A stretch of DNA of 64,000 nt from Euglena gracilis (Eukaryota; Euglenida; Euglenophyceae; Euglenales). The notes beneath the pieces were generated by a model, which was not told where the DNA came from, made no database searches, and saw nothing but the letters and a program-made list of their open reading frames with translations. A program made the position numbers and the translations under genes. Shown piece after piece: positions 22,701-64,000 of this stretch. Each line of letters starts with the position of its first letter. Position 1 is the stretch's first letter. The stretch covers positions 44,105,540 to 44,169,539 of the forward strand of contig CP154955.1 of the NCBI GenBank assembly GCA_039621445.1, in the 5' to 3' direction.

Positions 22701-24753
22701 TCATACATCACAGGGCCGCAGAAATCGAAATCTGAACAACTGCCAACAAAAGACCCACCAAACCTGATGTTAAAAAAATGGCAAACTTAGCACCTGACAG
22801 CACTGGCAAATAAAAAGCCCGGGGGCCCTCGAGGCCGTTTGACTGTCCTTGACCGTTTTTTTTAAAAAAAAGATTTCGAATGTTTTTGGCTTGGCGCTAA
22901 TTGGGCTTGCATCCCTTAACCAGGGTGCAATGGCTGCAGAAACCCCCAGTGGTCATTTGCAGTTAGTTTCAACAGCAAAACACCAGAGGCCAACGGATGA
23001 ATAACTTAAATCCACTTCTAAGGCACGTGGGCTCAAGTGTCTAAGACACAGGCCTTCGGGCATGACGAGTGTGCATCTTAAGGCACAGACTCAGTCCGAA
23101 ATACCGAGTCTTGATGACAAATTTGTTGACCCCGCCCAAAATCGTCCAAAAAGCTTAAAAATGGGCATTGAAGAGGAAATGGCGTTGCTACAAAAAGCAA
23201 CTAACCTTGGATTTGTCCGACTTTGTTCCAATTATTGGTGAAATCAGTTGCAAATGATGTATTTCAAGCTGCAAAAGGGAGTTCACAGACGTTTCTCGAA
23301 TTCAATTTGCTTCTACTAGACCAAAATTCCATTACATTTGATGTTTGAGAGAATTCAAAAAAAATTGTTCATTCACAATGGTGAAAAATCTGTTACAAAC
23401 TCACTGCTCAAAGAAGAGTGCCTATGAGTGTACATAATATAAGGAGCTGGATATATTAATTCTTGGCTAAAATATACTGCGTGTGTATGTCTGTATCTAA
23501 ACCAAAAATAATATGAGCAACACGGGCAATTTTTGGATATTTGAGCCGTTTTTGGCGAGTTTTCCTAGGCAGTTTCTCAACCATTTTTGGCCGTTTTTGG
23601 ACTTTGGGCCAATTGAAACCATTTCGAAAACTTGGCGCTCTATTTTCAAAATGCCAAAATGACAAAGAGTAATTTTATGTGATTATTCTGCGAATCACTA
23701 AGCATTTTTTTTTAGATTCTTTTAACATTTTTTGTCAATTGTTGGGCAGTTCATTTTTGAAGAATTTGGTCATCCATGTCGGGCCATTTTTTGGATGATT
23801 GCCTCATTTCCTTTCTTTTTTGTGCAAACAGGCCACTCGCGAACTCTATATGGCATTATCATGCAATGAACATTTTGTTTGTTTCATCCGCTGTCAAAGA
23901 TGCAGGCTCTGTCCTGAGTCCACATGTGCCTCCTATAAGCAGACTTACAAAAAATTGCATCTTCAGACGCAGTTTTTGGTGCGTGACTGTCCTTCACGAC
24001 TTGCCCAGATCAGAGAGGACTGAAGAAGACAATCAAACCAAAATAAAGATTGGAAATTGGGTGGTCTGGCGCATGCCAAACCTGTTTGAGGGGCAGGAGC
24101 AGAAGGCTTTCATGTCGATGCTCTGATCGATGGGCCAGCCGTGCGCTCCAGCAAACTCCAGGAAGAACTGGGCCTACACCAGAGGTGACCACTGCACCTG
24201 TTTGCCACCGCCCCCTCGCCCCCCGGCTCAAGGGCTCAATGGCCCGGGCTGCTCGCCCCAACTGCCTGGGGGCCAACGAGCCGAGGCGGGGAATAATGAG
24301 CGGGGGGCCAGGGGTTTTTCAAAGGCCAGGGGGGGGGTCCACCCTCCTACCCACCCCCTGGGGGGGGGGGGGCGGGTGGGTCCCGGGGGACCCACCCATT
24401 TCCCCCGAAAATGGCCAAAAATCGCGAAAAATGCTGAAAATAGCACCCTTTTCAAAAATTTTCAGCCCCTTTGGCGCCGAAAAGTATATCCCCCCTGGGG
24501 GAACTCCCCGAGGGGGGGGGGGGGCCTCAGTCTGACCCACCCCCCGGGGGTCCAAGACTGAAAAAAACCCTTGGGGGGGGGGGGCGGGGTGTTTTTACGT
24601 AATAATGCAGCAGCAGCAACAGCAGCAGCACGAACTTTGCCAGCACACCTTTTCCTTCCTCCAGCGAGGGTCCTTCAACGGCCGCGTGTCCTCTTTCTTG
24701 GCACACAGGGAGGTTCCCATCGTTTGCCTACGCTTGGCATCTAGGTGCGCCAT
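1626..24753 (-). CDS. NDC80: NDC80/HEC1 kinetochore protein, 15-exon gene
   Basis: NDC80 is the outer-kinetochore subunit that binds microtubules through an N-terminal CH domain and pairs with NUF2 along a long coiled coil. Proposed exons, 5' to 3': 24753-24649, 24167-24082, 22672-22535, 20136-20035, 19645-19522, 18550-18503, 18081-18033, 17660-17597, 16930-16815, 16149-15930, 15635-15528, 5272-5198, 3765-3617, 3283-3231, 1714-1626 (stop TGA). This gives about 508 residues, somewhat short for the family (roughly 550-650). Family signatures in order are RPLKD, FFLEFAGAHGW, LKYPYTIPVAR, TPLTWHTMFGAIIWLAEKI and HRKVDQLNAMISK, which match the HEC1 blocks (RPLND, EFL, LGYPF, HTWP..W, EQLNAMI). Phases agree at all junctions except exon 9/10, which is one base short. 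The last intron has a GC donor. Exons 6-10 are coiled-coil-like and less certain. The gene call is firm on domain order; exact ends of the middle exons are inferred. Confidence 0.86.
1715..3230. other. NDC80 intron 14
   Basis: Non-coding. Contains many C-runs and G-runs (for example 1741-1761, 1990-2050, 2660-2690) and CT/GGCTGG-rich repeat debris. It is the intron with a GC donor. No further gene seen. Confidence 0.6.
3231..3283 (-). CDS. NDC80: NDC80 exon 14 (GC donor)
   Basis: AG from exon 13 plus C gives Ser, then CEMLRQEMETNALKHRP. No GT donor is available before the in-frame TGA. A GC donor (CCCAG|GCTGAA) restores phase with exon 15. The alternative is that the protein stops here. Confidence 0.68.
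3617..3765 (-). CDS. NDC80: NDC80 exon 13 (coiled coil)
   Basis: Acceptor CGCCGCAG, donor AG|GTCCGT. An almost continuous amphipathic helix (LRVLKHELRQRDAVRQEQ, then ALAADVARLEGSCAELARRL). Third codon positions are nearly all G or C. Confidence 0.78.
3766..5197. other. NDC80 intron 12
   Basis: Non-coding. Includes A-rich low-complexity sequence at 4350-4720 made of degenerate short units rich in CAAAAATG. Nothing else recognised. Confidence 0.6.
5198..5272 (-). CDS. NDC80: NDC80 exon 12
   Basis: Twenty-five codons between CTCCCAG and CAG|GTGCCC, phase 0 at both ends. Encodes ALQPDPRDLQQAFDSLRQHY, a charged helix. It is separated from exon 11 by a 10-kb intron that carries transposon copy 1. 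Confidence 0.75.
5914..6050. repeat. dispersed repeat, copy A
   Basis: About 120 bp similar to 19009-19130. Both carry GCGCAGGTGCGCGC, a GTGCTGTGCGAT block, a TGGTTTC block and GCGGACG-TCTGGGG-TTTCTTTGGCG in the same order. Confidence 0.6.
6374..6698. mobile_element. short inverted-repeat element (CCATACC family), copy A
   Basis: The left end CCATACCATTGCTTAGC is mirrored at the right end with several mismatches. The interior shares blocks with 28417-28711 (CACTTTCCACTC, paired CCAGTCAGTCAC motifs, G-runs). The flanking duplication is too degraded to call. Confidence 0.5.
8696..8870. repeat. CCAA-rich and AT-rich low-complexity tract
   Basis: Degenerate (CCAA/CCAT)n followed by about 80 bp of nearly pure A/T. 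Confidence 0.75.
13053..13448. mobile_element. C-run inverted-repeat element, copy A (nested in copy 1)
   Basis: The ends read ACCCCCCCAAATAATACC and its mirror. The 5' flank TTA matches the 3' flank TTA. Copy 2 of the host element has the uninterrupted site (TTTAATTACAGCC near 21779). The interior is about 80% like 56454-56840. TA or TTA target duplication. Confidence 0.75.
15069..15341. mobile_element. hAT-like non-autonomous element
   Basis: 273 bp, ends CAGGGGTTTTT and mirror, flanked by perfect 8-bp ATGGCAAC duplications (15061-15068, 15342-15349). The matching empty site, with a single ATGGCAAC, is at 22278-22285 in copy 2 of the host transposon. CAGGG-type ends with 8-bp duplications are hallmarks of the hAT superfamily. 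Confidence 0.82.
15528..15635 (-). CDS. NDC80: NDC80 exon 11 (coiled coil, QLNAMI block)
   Basis: Thirty-six codons, phase 0 at both ends (CATCCAG acceptor, TGT|GTAACT donor). HRKVDQLNAMISK resembles the EQLNAMI block in the HEC1 coiled coil. Confidence 0.8.
15930..16149 (-). CDS. NDC80: NDC80 exon 10 (coiled coil)
   Basis: Highly charged coiled coil: REAAAREREKACVLHAL, then LTKDEEERLRRKKALLHAQV and IDATWEKELLLEEKK. The 3' end is set at CGC|GTTCAG because it gives phase 0 into exon 11; other donors exist nearby. The 5' end (GGAG acceptor) is uncertain. Confidence 0.65.
16150..16814. repeat. NDC80 intron 9 with degenerate TTTTGGCCAC repeats
   Basis: 16290-16540 consists of loosely repeated GGCCACTTTTGGCCA-like units without fixed spacing. 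The minus-strand open frames here (rich in QKWPK) reflect the repeat, not a gene. A small missed exon here could explain the exon 9/10 phase gap. Confidence 0.5.
16815..16930 (-). CDS. NDC80: NDC80 exon 9 (coiled coil)
   Basis: Follows a C-run acceptor (CCCCAAG). Encodes RDLQNFTLFLANMQEHTTSV and then an EEERTGAEL helix, ending CAGG|GTTCAG. It leaves one base where exon 10 needs two, so either one base is missing from the sequence or a small exon was overlooked. Confidence 0.62.
17597..17660 (-). CDS. NDC80: NDC80 exon 8 (coiled coil, tentative)
   Basis: A strong C-rich acceptor (CCCCCAG) precedes FPEFEQHLGRLEILLECRLN. The donor AACAC|GTTCAA is weak and was chosen for phase. A longer form ending near 17562 is possible. 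Confidence 0.5.
18033..18081 (-). CDS. NDC80: NDC80 exon 7 (coiled coil, tentative)
   Basis: Encodes YSDELTSFQQECETLR between a CGAAG acceptor and a CGGT|GTGCC donor. Chosen because it continues phase 0 from exon 6 and leaves one base for exon 8. A donor two bases earlier (CG|GTGTG) is an alternative. Confidence 0.55.
18503..18550 (-). CDS. NDC80: NDC80 exon 6 (coiled coil, tentative)
   Basis: Sixteen codons encode KQMGRMAEQVQELRAR, a heptad-like basic/acidic helix between CCCAG acceptor and AGG|GTGGCC donor, in phase with exon 5. The open frame continues upstream to a second possible acceptor near 18573, but that one would break phase. Confidence 0.6.
19009..19130. repeat. dispersed repeat, copy B
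   Basis: Same family and orientation as 5914-6050, about 75% alike by eye. Lies in NDC80 intron 5. Confidence 0.6.
19522..19645 (-). CDS. NDC80: NDC80 exon 5 (linker to coiled coil)
   Basis: In phase with exon 4 (AG plus C gives Ser). Contains QFHAWVAGMYG and DDWRRMELDLLQNMERQ, matching the HEC1 region around YESFMSGADSFDEMNAEL. Donor CAA|GTGAGG. Confidence 0.85.
20035..20136 (-). CDS. NDC80: NDC80 exon 4 (CH domain end)
   Basis: The AA left by exon 3 plus the first G gives Lys, followed by VIQITPLTWHTMFGAIIWLA and an acidic helix. It corresponds to HEC1 VGAPHTWPHIVAALVWLID, with the TW pair kept and His-Thr-Trp-Pro changed to Leu-Thr-Trp-His. Donor AG|GTGTGC. Confidence 0.88.
20209..22359. 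mobile_element. TTAGACGGCC DNA-transposon-like element, copy 2
   Basis: 2151 bp with terminal inverted repeats of about 26 bp starting TTAGACGGCC, flanked by perfect GTCTGAC direct repeats (20202-20208 and 22360-22366). It fills almost the whole of NDC80 intron 3; without it that intron would be about 240 bp. No transposase recognised. A 7-bp duplication would be compatible with a few superfamilies such as Dada- or P-like, but this is not assigned. Confidence 0.82.
22535..22672 (-). CDS. NDC80: NDC80 exon 3 (CH domain core)
   Basis: Acceptor TTCTCAG, donor AGAAA|GTATGC. Encodes EVMAILQFLFN, an acidic linker and MLFKRVLKYPYTIPVAR. This matches the HEC1 pattern FLKIFTFLY ... IFKDLGYPF. Codon use is less GC-rich than in the C-terminal exons. 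Confidence 0.88.
22673..24081. other. NDC80 intron 2
   Basis: AT-rich, no repeats of note and no coding signal that I can see. Confidence 0.6.
24082..24167 (-). CDS. NDC80: NDC80 exon 2 (start of CH domain)
   Basis: Flanked by CCCAG acceptor and AG|GTTTGG donor. It encodes FFLEFAGAHGWPID followed by a Cys-containing stretch, aligning with the first CH-domain helix of HEC1. It leaves two bases (AG), which the first T of exon 3 completes to Ser. Confidence 0.82.
24308..24580. mobile_element. hAT-like element, related copy
   Basis: Starts CCAGGGGTTTTTC and ends AAAAAACCCTTGG. The interior matches 15069-15341 (ATCGCGAAAAATGCTGAAAA, GCCGAAAAGTATATCCC, GGGGGTCCAAGACT). The target duplication is obscured by G-runs. 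Lies in NDC80 intron 1. Confidence 0.62.
24607..24630. repeat. CAG/CAA trinucleotide repeat
   Basis: About eight CAG/CAA triplets immediately downstream of NDC80 exon 1, on the intron side of the donor. Confidence 0.8.
24649..24753 (-). CDS. NDC80: NDC80 exon 1 (N-terminal tail, start codon)
   Basis: Begins at ATG (24753). The 35 codons give a basic tail with AKRRQTMG and RPLKDPRWRKEK, the latter corresponding to the conserved DPRPLND-type lead-in to the CH domain. It ends at a GT donor (AAG|GTGTGC) in phase 0, matching the phase-0 acceptor of exon 2. The tail is shorter than the roughly 80-residue human tail. A missing upstream exon cannot be excluded, but this ATG is the first in frame before the conserved block. 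Confidence 0.7.
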
Positions 24754-25243
24754 GGGGTCGGCTGTGGGGAGGGGAGGGCTCAAGGTCAACAACGTCACGG
24801 ACAGTGTACATGGCGTTCTATGCGCAACACAAAGCCAAACTTCACTTGATGTTTGGTCGGGATTTCACATTAAAAAACCCTCGGAGGGAAGTATGCTTCC
24901 GATTTGCATGCAATGGAGAAAACACACATAACATCAAACAGGACATTTATAACCATACAAAAAAGATGAGCCTTTTTGTTGACAGACCACAGCAGGGGCG
25001 CACAATAATGTCCTCACAAAAAAAGCCGATGCTGTTTCCTGATGCTGTTTGCTCCAAAGACCAACAAAGCCGCTTTTCAAAAGATAAATCCGATGCCCAC
25101 AGAAAGATACCCCTTTCCTCGGGGAGTTGTTTCCATCGAACCAGTTCCGGTCAGCCGGTCACCTGGCCACACATTTCGGGGGATGGACCGATGGACTAGT
25201 TCTGCGCCAAACAGGTAGGGAAGCGCTGAGAACGCCACAGAGG
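24754..25243. promoter_or_regulatory. intergenic region, NRK-like stop to NDC80 start
   Basis: Only 490 bp separate the two genes, so it must hold the 3' UTR of the kinase and the 5' UTR/promoter of NDC80. No TATA box or other element could be assigned. Confidence 0.4.
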
Positions 25244-33223
<7,980 letters not shown>

Positions 33224-34618
33224 TACGCCTGCAGGTGGGAAGGCGCGGGGTGTGGGGCGGGGAGGAGGCGTCACACGAGGGGTTCATCAAATCGCTTTGA
33301 ACCAGTACCAACTTCTTGGCTCTGCATCTCGACAACTTTGAAACTCTTGGATTGCACGGCAAGGCCGATCCTGTCCTGGAGGGTGCCTGCCTGTGGGTAG
33401 GCACTGTAAGCCCACACCCCTCCCCCCGCCCGCCTGGGGGTGGGCACTCGGTCAATGCACTTCGGCGCCTAGACCATTCTGGGCATACTTTGGCACATGG
33501 CCAGGTAGGCACCGCCCCCCCCCCCGGTGAGTTGAAACCTGCCGCCCAGGCACTCCAGGGCACTCCGGGACCCCTCTCCGGCCGGTCAGTTTAAGCTCGG
33601 CAGGGCCGTGGGGGAACTGGGGTGTGCATAATAAAATCTGTGACTTGGCGATGGCTCAGTGGACTTGAAATGCTTCGTGCTTCGTGCGGCTGTCGCCGAC
33701 AGAAATCTTTCTGTCGGCAAACGGATGGTTTCCGCCACGGGGTGGGGAACTGGAGCAGATCGTGAAATGTACCCTGGTGGCCCCTCGCGCCGCCTTCCGA
33801 CCCCCAGAAGGCTGAACACACTGAAGGGGGGTGGCTTTCTCCTCCCATGGAACTAAGCCACCCGGCACCAGCCAAAGACTTCTGAGATTTGGCCGCCGTT
33901 TCTGTCCTATCGCTGGCAATAGACCACCACCCCGCATACTGATTGCCTCCGCTACCAATTCAAAAAAACCCAAAAAATCTCAAGGTTCCATTGGTGCATT
34001 TAATACGATGACAGACAGCGCTTTTTGCGGGACTCTTCCCATGTTAGGGTCCTTCAACAGGCACCTTGTCAACAAACAACTGGATGGCTTTCACCTCAGC
34101 CGGGACTGGCACATGAAACATGTCCCGGAACACGCAACGACTGGAATGGCAGCCACCGGTGTGCGGCGCGGCCGGAGATATGCATCTGGGTACTGTACAA
34201 TACGAACGAAAGAGGGGCGTCGAAGGGCACCGGTCAGCGAAACCCTTTGGCGAGCCACATGGGACGTCACAGGGGTGGAGGTGGGGTGGGGGATGTGTGT
34301 GTGTGCATCGGACAGCCACCCGGCCTGCTCCTCTGTCATGCCTCAAACCGCTCCAGGATGCCGACTAGCTTCTGCAGACAGGAATGTGTTTGGGGAGGGC
34401 AGAGAGATGACTCAACGACCCCCACCTTGGATTAATGTAATAAATTCCCCCAATTCAGCAATTCAGGACAATACTGTGGAAGAGGTATCCCACTCCTTAA
34501 TAGGTTTAATAGGAACTCCATTGGGATTTGTTGGGGTATGCATACGAGCTTAAAAGTGTTTAAGAACATGTTCGCAAACAAAATTTCTTAAACAGAAAAT
34601 TTTGTACCGATTTATGGC
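33224..34618. other. intergenic region, AI-2E stop to NRK-like start
   Basis: 1.4 kb. The frame RDMFHVPVPAEVKAIQLFVD at about 34040-34135 ends near a possible donor and could be a stray exon (for example an alternative AI-2E 3' exon), but no flanking phase supports it. Otherwise nothing seen. Confidence 0.4.
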
Positions 34619-59769
<25,151 letters not shown>

Positions 59770-60436
59770 CTGAGGAGAAGAGTAGGGTAGGGCACAGAAG
59801 CAAGGTTCGGAACCATGGTGAGGAAAAATGGGGGGAAAAGGCACCCCACAAAATGACTGATTTACAGCCCGGCGCGAGATTTCGCCCTTTTGGCGGTCCC
59901 AGGCACCCCCGGACTCCGTCGCACCCCCATGGCTAAACCTGGCTGCTTTTCACCCCCCCCCCCCAGGGGGGAGGGGATTCCATGGAGGGGGGGGGGAGTC
60001 TGCCTGTTGCAGGCACACCCTGGGGGAATCCCTGCTATGGGCTGACCCCAAAGGTAAGCTTCACTCTTACTCTAAAGAGACAAGAGCTCGGCGACCCCCC
60101 CATAAACCCCTTACCCGTTTTGTTGGATTGTTTCGACTTTTTTTGACACGATTTTGGCCCAAAGTCAACAGGTTTCGGGCCCAAAACGGGGCGCTTGCGG
60201 GCCGAAAAACGCTCATTTTCGGCTCAAAAACAGTTTTTCTGGGGTCCAGGAGGCGAAAAAGCATTGTTTCGGGAATTTCTTTTCGAATTTTTTCGACTTT
60301 TCTGACTCGGGAGCTCGGTGCCCTCCCGGGAGTACGCAAAAGCAGAACCTGGGACGGACCTCCCAGGGGTGGGGTAGGGGGACCCGGTGACCCGGGTTTA
60401 CCGAAGCCGCGGGACTGTGAGGCCACACTGTAATTT

Positions 60437-60775
60437 TCAAGTCATGGCGTTGTGCCTGCGCCACGCATCCCCCACACAGAAAAGTGGGAAGAGGGCAGGA
60501 GGCAAGAGCAGCACTAGCACTGGGGCGTAGACCCAGTCCTGCTGGGTGTACGCCACCCACCCAGTAGACCCACCATTGGAACCACACCAACCACACAAGG
60601 TGAGTGTATGTCCCCGCAGCGCTGGAATTACACCAGAGTTACTCACCCGGCCAGGGGGAGAAATAAAACCGGCACCGGTGTAAGGGGTCCCTGGCCACTC
60701 ACCACACAACTGGGCCAGAAGCGAAGTTAGCGCCGGCCATAAACAGACAAGAAGCCTTAGTGCAACTAAGGGCGG
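60437..60775. repeat. dispersed two-segment repeat, copy B (rearranged)
   Basis: 60437-60640 is the inverted match of 38540-38680, and 60686-60775 the direct match of 38345-38435. The hydrophobic reading frame here (VLVLLLPPALFPLF) comes from the repeat. Confidence 0.62.
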
Positions 60776-61518
60776 GGTAGGGGGGGGGCAAGAACTTCCT
60801 TAAACAGTGGCCTTTCCTTCTGGCTGATAGGGGTGAAACATCCCGACAGACTTTTTACATCGAACCCGAGAAAAGGCCATAAGGGGTCCAAAAACAAATG
60901 GGCAAAAAAGGGGAAACGTCAGGCCGATCCTCATGTCAGTTGACAGGCGTTGGTTGGCATTAATCTCCGTGGGTGGGTATTGTGAGCCCCAAATTACATT
61001 TATTTATGCACCGAAAAAGCAGAAATTCCTCAAGGGGCGTAAACACCAAAAAGTTGGTTCATTCTTATCTTAATGGTGATGAATTCAGAGAAGCATTTAT
61101 TTCTGCGTGAAGAGAACGTAACCTGTGCAGGTTGATGCAAGAAAGTTCACCTCCAACACTGAAATTATCAATCAATGTGGTTGCACAATGAATTCATTAA
61201 AATTGCCGCATTGGCGTTCATCTGCAACCAAGAACAGAAATTCTGAAATAGCTTACATTGGCCGCTTTTTTTTATTCCCCCAAAATGCAAAGAGCTGGAA
61301 AATGACAGATTTTAGGGAGAGACCAAATCCCCCCCCCCGGAGGGTTGCGGTGAATGCTCCATACCCTCCCCTTTCATATGTCGACCGGTCTAATACCTCG
61401 CCGTCAAATGATGACGACACAAATCTCGTCGAACAATAAAAAAAAAAAAAAAAAAAAATGCTCAGTATCACGTGACTGTCACGACTTTTGTCTCGTCGAC
61501 AGAAAACCATCTGACATT

Positions 61519-61863
61519 ACCCCCCCCCCCCTATGTCCAATGACCGGTAACCTCTGTCGTTGGACATGGGGTCAAAAGAAAGTTGGTGGGTACCCGGGTC
61601 CCTACCCACCCAAAAATGCCCAAATTTTCCCTTCCGGCGCTTCGCGCCGAAAATTTTGGGCAATTTTGACAAATTTTTGTCCAAAAAGTGTCAAAAATGG
61701 CATTTTGGCCAAAATTTTGGCAAAATTTTGGGCAAAATTTTTCATCCCGGCGCTTCACGCCGGGACCAAAAATTTGGTCAAACCTCCGAAAAGGTGTCCT
61801 CTGACCGGGGGGGGGGTGGTGGTCATTGGACATAGGGGGGTCGTTGGACATAGGGGGGGGGGG
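61519..61863. mobile_element. inverted-repeat element with CCCCCCTATGTCCAATGACC ends
   Basis: The ends are exact mirrors over about 20 bp, with a second copy of the right-end motif adjacent. TA flanks both sides. The interior has a GGCGCTTCGCGCC palindrome. Lies just downstream of the membrane-anchor gene. Confidence 0.58.
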
Positions 61864-61933
61864 TAGGAGAGGGGAGGAGGATGCTCATGAGCAACCCAGG
61901 GTGTCGCTGGAGCATGAACATCTTTGAGCTTGA

Positions 61934-63703
61934 CTAGAAGATGATCACGAGCACCACGAGCACTGCAATTAGCGGGGGGGGGCTTAGGAATACGCAAGGG
62001 GGGTCAACTCAACTTGAGCATCCCGCTAAAATCACCTCCTCCCCACCTTGGGATGAAGCAAACTGCCAAATGATCTCAGCAAGCACTCTGGCAGCAGACA
62101 CACACACACTTCCCCGCAGCAGAGCCGAAAATTGGCCATCTGGCCCAAAGAGCTCTAGCAGACAGGTGGCTGGGCCCGGCCTCCAATGCGCTTAGGAACG
62201 CAGCCGAGGGGGTGGCGCGAGGTCGGACGGGAGGCAGGAGGGGAACTGGGGGACATCATCACGGCAACAGAGGGTAGAACCGGTGAGAGTGAACCGACAG
62301 ACAGCTGGGCTTCCTTCAAATGAACAGCATGGATCGTTGTGGGTTCAACGCCTTCTTCTTGTGGTGTGTGCTGACCACTGTCCAAATCGGTTTCTTTCCT
62401 GTTTCTTTCCAGTCCCAATTTTTTCTCAAAAGAAAGTTCGTAGCAGCGACACCATTCAGAAGGCTTTCAAAAGCACGTGAAGGAATATGACTTACCAATC
62501 ACAATACTTGACATAACGAGCGACAACAATGAACTCTCTCCCTCCCCCTCGTCGGATGAGCACTGACGTGCGATGTCAACGACCTGGGGCTGGTCGTTGG
62601 GCCTACCCGCCCCCCCCCCCCGGCAATTGTCACGCGACAAATCGGGCAGCACGGAGGGGGGTGACAATTTCCCGGGGTGACAATTTGGCCGGCACAGAGG
62701 GGGGTGACAATTGCCCGGGGGCGTCAATTGCCCGGGGGCGTCAATTGCCCACCCATGTAGGCCACATTGAAACCAAATGACCAAGAACACCATCTGAAAC
62801 ACCAGTGAACTCGCAAAAATGCAGCTATGGTTGTGATATTGTGCAGAGTATTTGGTATGTGACATTTCTGAGCACGTTGTAGCGAAATAGAGGACCAATT
62901 GAGTCGTGTCGGCGAAAAGAAAGTTCACAAACATCTTCTGTGGGGGGGGGGGTGACAAATTGGGCAGCACGGAGGGGGGTGACATTTTCCGGGGTGACAA
63001 ATTGGCCGGCACAGCCAGGGGTGACAATTGCCCGGGGGCGTCAATTGCCCGGGGGCGTCAATTGCCCGGGGGCGTCAATTGCCCGGGGGGGGGGGGTACG
63101 GTGGTCGGGGGACAGCCACGACCGGAGCAGCAGCCAGGAGGGGTCGGGTCCACTGGCTCTGGGCATCGTTCGTCCCTCAGCTTCCTTGATGGAAGTCCAG
63201 CGGCACTGCCGGGCGACGGTGCAGTTGCGATTGCGATTGCGAGCGAAGGGAGGACCTGGCGGTGCGGCGCACTTGTCAGGCTTTGGGCACGGGCGTGGTT
63301 TGGGCCAAGGAACGGCCGGACTGGGGCAGGACTCAGCAAAATGGAGTGCCGAGGGTGAGGCAGAATGGGCGTACCGAAAAAACCGGTGCAAAATGGACAA
63401 ATATGCACCGCCATTTGGAAAATATACGACCCGAAACAAAAAAAAGATCTTCAAATCTTACTAATTAACCTCTAATGAGACCGAATGTGTTCTCCCCACA
63501 AGGTCAATCGAAACTATCTGGAGTCAATCCAGATTAAAATAGTCCTCGCCCTCCTGCTTTCATTCTACGTCGACGGACGCCACGGAGAAATCAGGGGGGG
63601 GGTGCGGTGCACGGAATTACTTGTCAGCCCAGAGGCCTATTCACCCATCCCGCGGAAACCGCCTACGAACCAACCGGCCAGGACCGTGAACGCGGATAGT
63701 GTC
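61934..63703 (-). CDS. unrecognised gene, 3' part; putative C-terminal membrane anchor
   Basis: Four putative exons agree in phase: 63703-63645 (TLSAFTVLAGWFVGGFRGMG, hydrophobic), 63255-63123 (Arg/Asn/Cys-rich, ending SWLLLR), 62602-62496 (acidic SSDEGEGESS then SLLSLVMSSIVIV) and 61962-61934 (LVVLVIIF, stop TAG). The donor at 62495 is a perfect G|GTAAGT, and the TTGCAG acceptor at 61963 restores the frame, so the protein appears to end in one membrane helix of about 20 residues. The acceptor of the third exon follows a G-run and is weak. I recognise no family. The upstream part lies beyond the window. Confidence 0.42.
62624..63095. repeat. duplicated block with 17-bp GTCAATTGCCCGGGGGC tandem units
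   Basis: 62624-62755 and 62944-63092 are direct copies (GGCAGCACGGAGGGGGGTGA, GGCCGGCACAG), each ending in two to four tandem GTCAATTGCCCGGGGGC units. They flank a unique 190-bp segment within the membrane-anchor gene. Confidence 0.75.
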
Positions 63704-64000
63704 CTGGGTATGGTCTTTTCCGGAATTTGAGCACATTTTTTGTTCTGACAGATTGGCCGGCACTGGGGATCCTGGCAGCTTTCCGCATTGGCAGTTCTGG
63801 ACCGACTGAGGACCTTAACAATTTCTCAGGCGGAGGATGACCAAGGAATTTCTTTAAGGACTCCCCCCCCCCCCGGGGGTTCAAGCTGGCCGGCTGGAAA
63901 AAAGTGCTGGCTGGAAAAAAAAAGTACTGGCCCAGGGGTCAAAGGAACCGGGCTACTGGGCTTGACCCAGTTGCCACCCGAAAACGAAAACAACCAAAAG

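Larger units (their letters stand above)
59770..61933. other. intergenic region upstream of the AI-2E gene
   Basis: Holds a stray piece of the satellite unit (60052-60310: left half-junction plus one 155-bp subrepeat), the rearranged repeat 60437-60775, an A-run (61439-61458) and the element at 61519-61863. A 5' exon of the AI-2E gene could be hidden here, but none is convincing. Confidence 0.5.

Noticed and set aside
33647-33720. tRNA-like start (GGCGATGGCTCAGTGG)
   Set aside because: No acceptor-stem pairing and no T-loop GTTCGA at the right distance.
60437-60709. Minus-strand frame with hydrophobic VLVLLLPPALFPLF, a possible membrane exon
   Set aside because: The same sequence occurs inverted at 38.5 kb as part of a dispersed repeat, and it lacks fitting splice sites.
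61439-61458. A-run after AATAA as a possible retroposed poly(A) tail
   Set aside because: No upstream copy of a processed gene and no flanking duplication could be seen.

Overview
The window looks like nuclear DNA of an intron-rich eukaryote, most plausibly a protist or alga. There are no prokaryotic operons. Protein-coding signal comes in short exons (29 to 224 bp) with AG acceptors and GT or, less often, GC donors, separated by introns of up to 15 kb. All recognised genes lie on the minus strand, head to tail, so they are read from high to low coordinates. The lineage is not resolved from the sequence.

Layout in transcription order. (1) 63703-61934: the 3' end of an unrecognised gene whose product seems to end in a C-terminal membrane anchor. 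(2) 59769-34619: an 11-exon gene for an AI-2E/PerM-family multispanning membrane protein. Every junction agrees in phase, giving about 443 residues over 25 kb. (3) 33223-25244: a 6-exon nicotinamide riboside kinase-like (uridine kinase superfamily) gene of about 280 residues. It needs one extra base in each of two exons. (4) 24753-1626: a 15-exon gene for the kinetochore protein NDC80/HEC1, about 508 residues, with the microtubule-binding CH domain followed by coiled coil. The genes have no evident common pathway. Gaps between genes are short (0.5-2.2 kb), and exons make up about 6% of the window.

The rest is repeats. The NDC80 introns hold two copies (11476-15420 and 20209-22359) of a DNA-transposon-like family with TTAGACGGCC ends and 7-bp target duplications. 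Copy 1 carries two further insertions whose empty sites are preserved in copy 2: a hAT-like 273-bp element and a 396-bp element with C-run ends. The kinase intron holds a cluster of about 20 GCGCAAATGCGC-type palindromes. Intron 5 of the AI-2E gene (40765-55761) is a 14-kb complex satellite array. It is built from 1-2 kb units joined at a conserved hairpin-forming junction, with 19-bp satellite blocks, GC-rich arrays and kilobase-scale inverted repeats. Long (CA)n arrays, which are (UG)n in the transcripts, sit just downstream of three 5' splice sites.

All exon models come from reading by eye: ORF continuity, splice-site phase and resemblance to known families. No alignment or transcript evidence was available.
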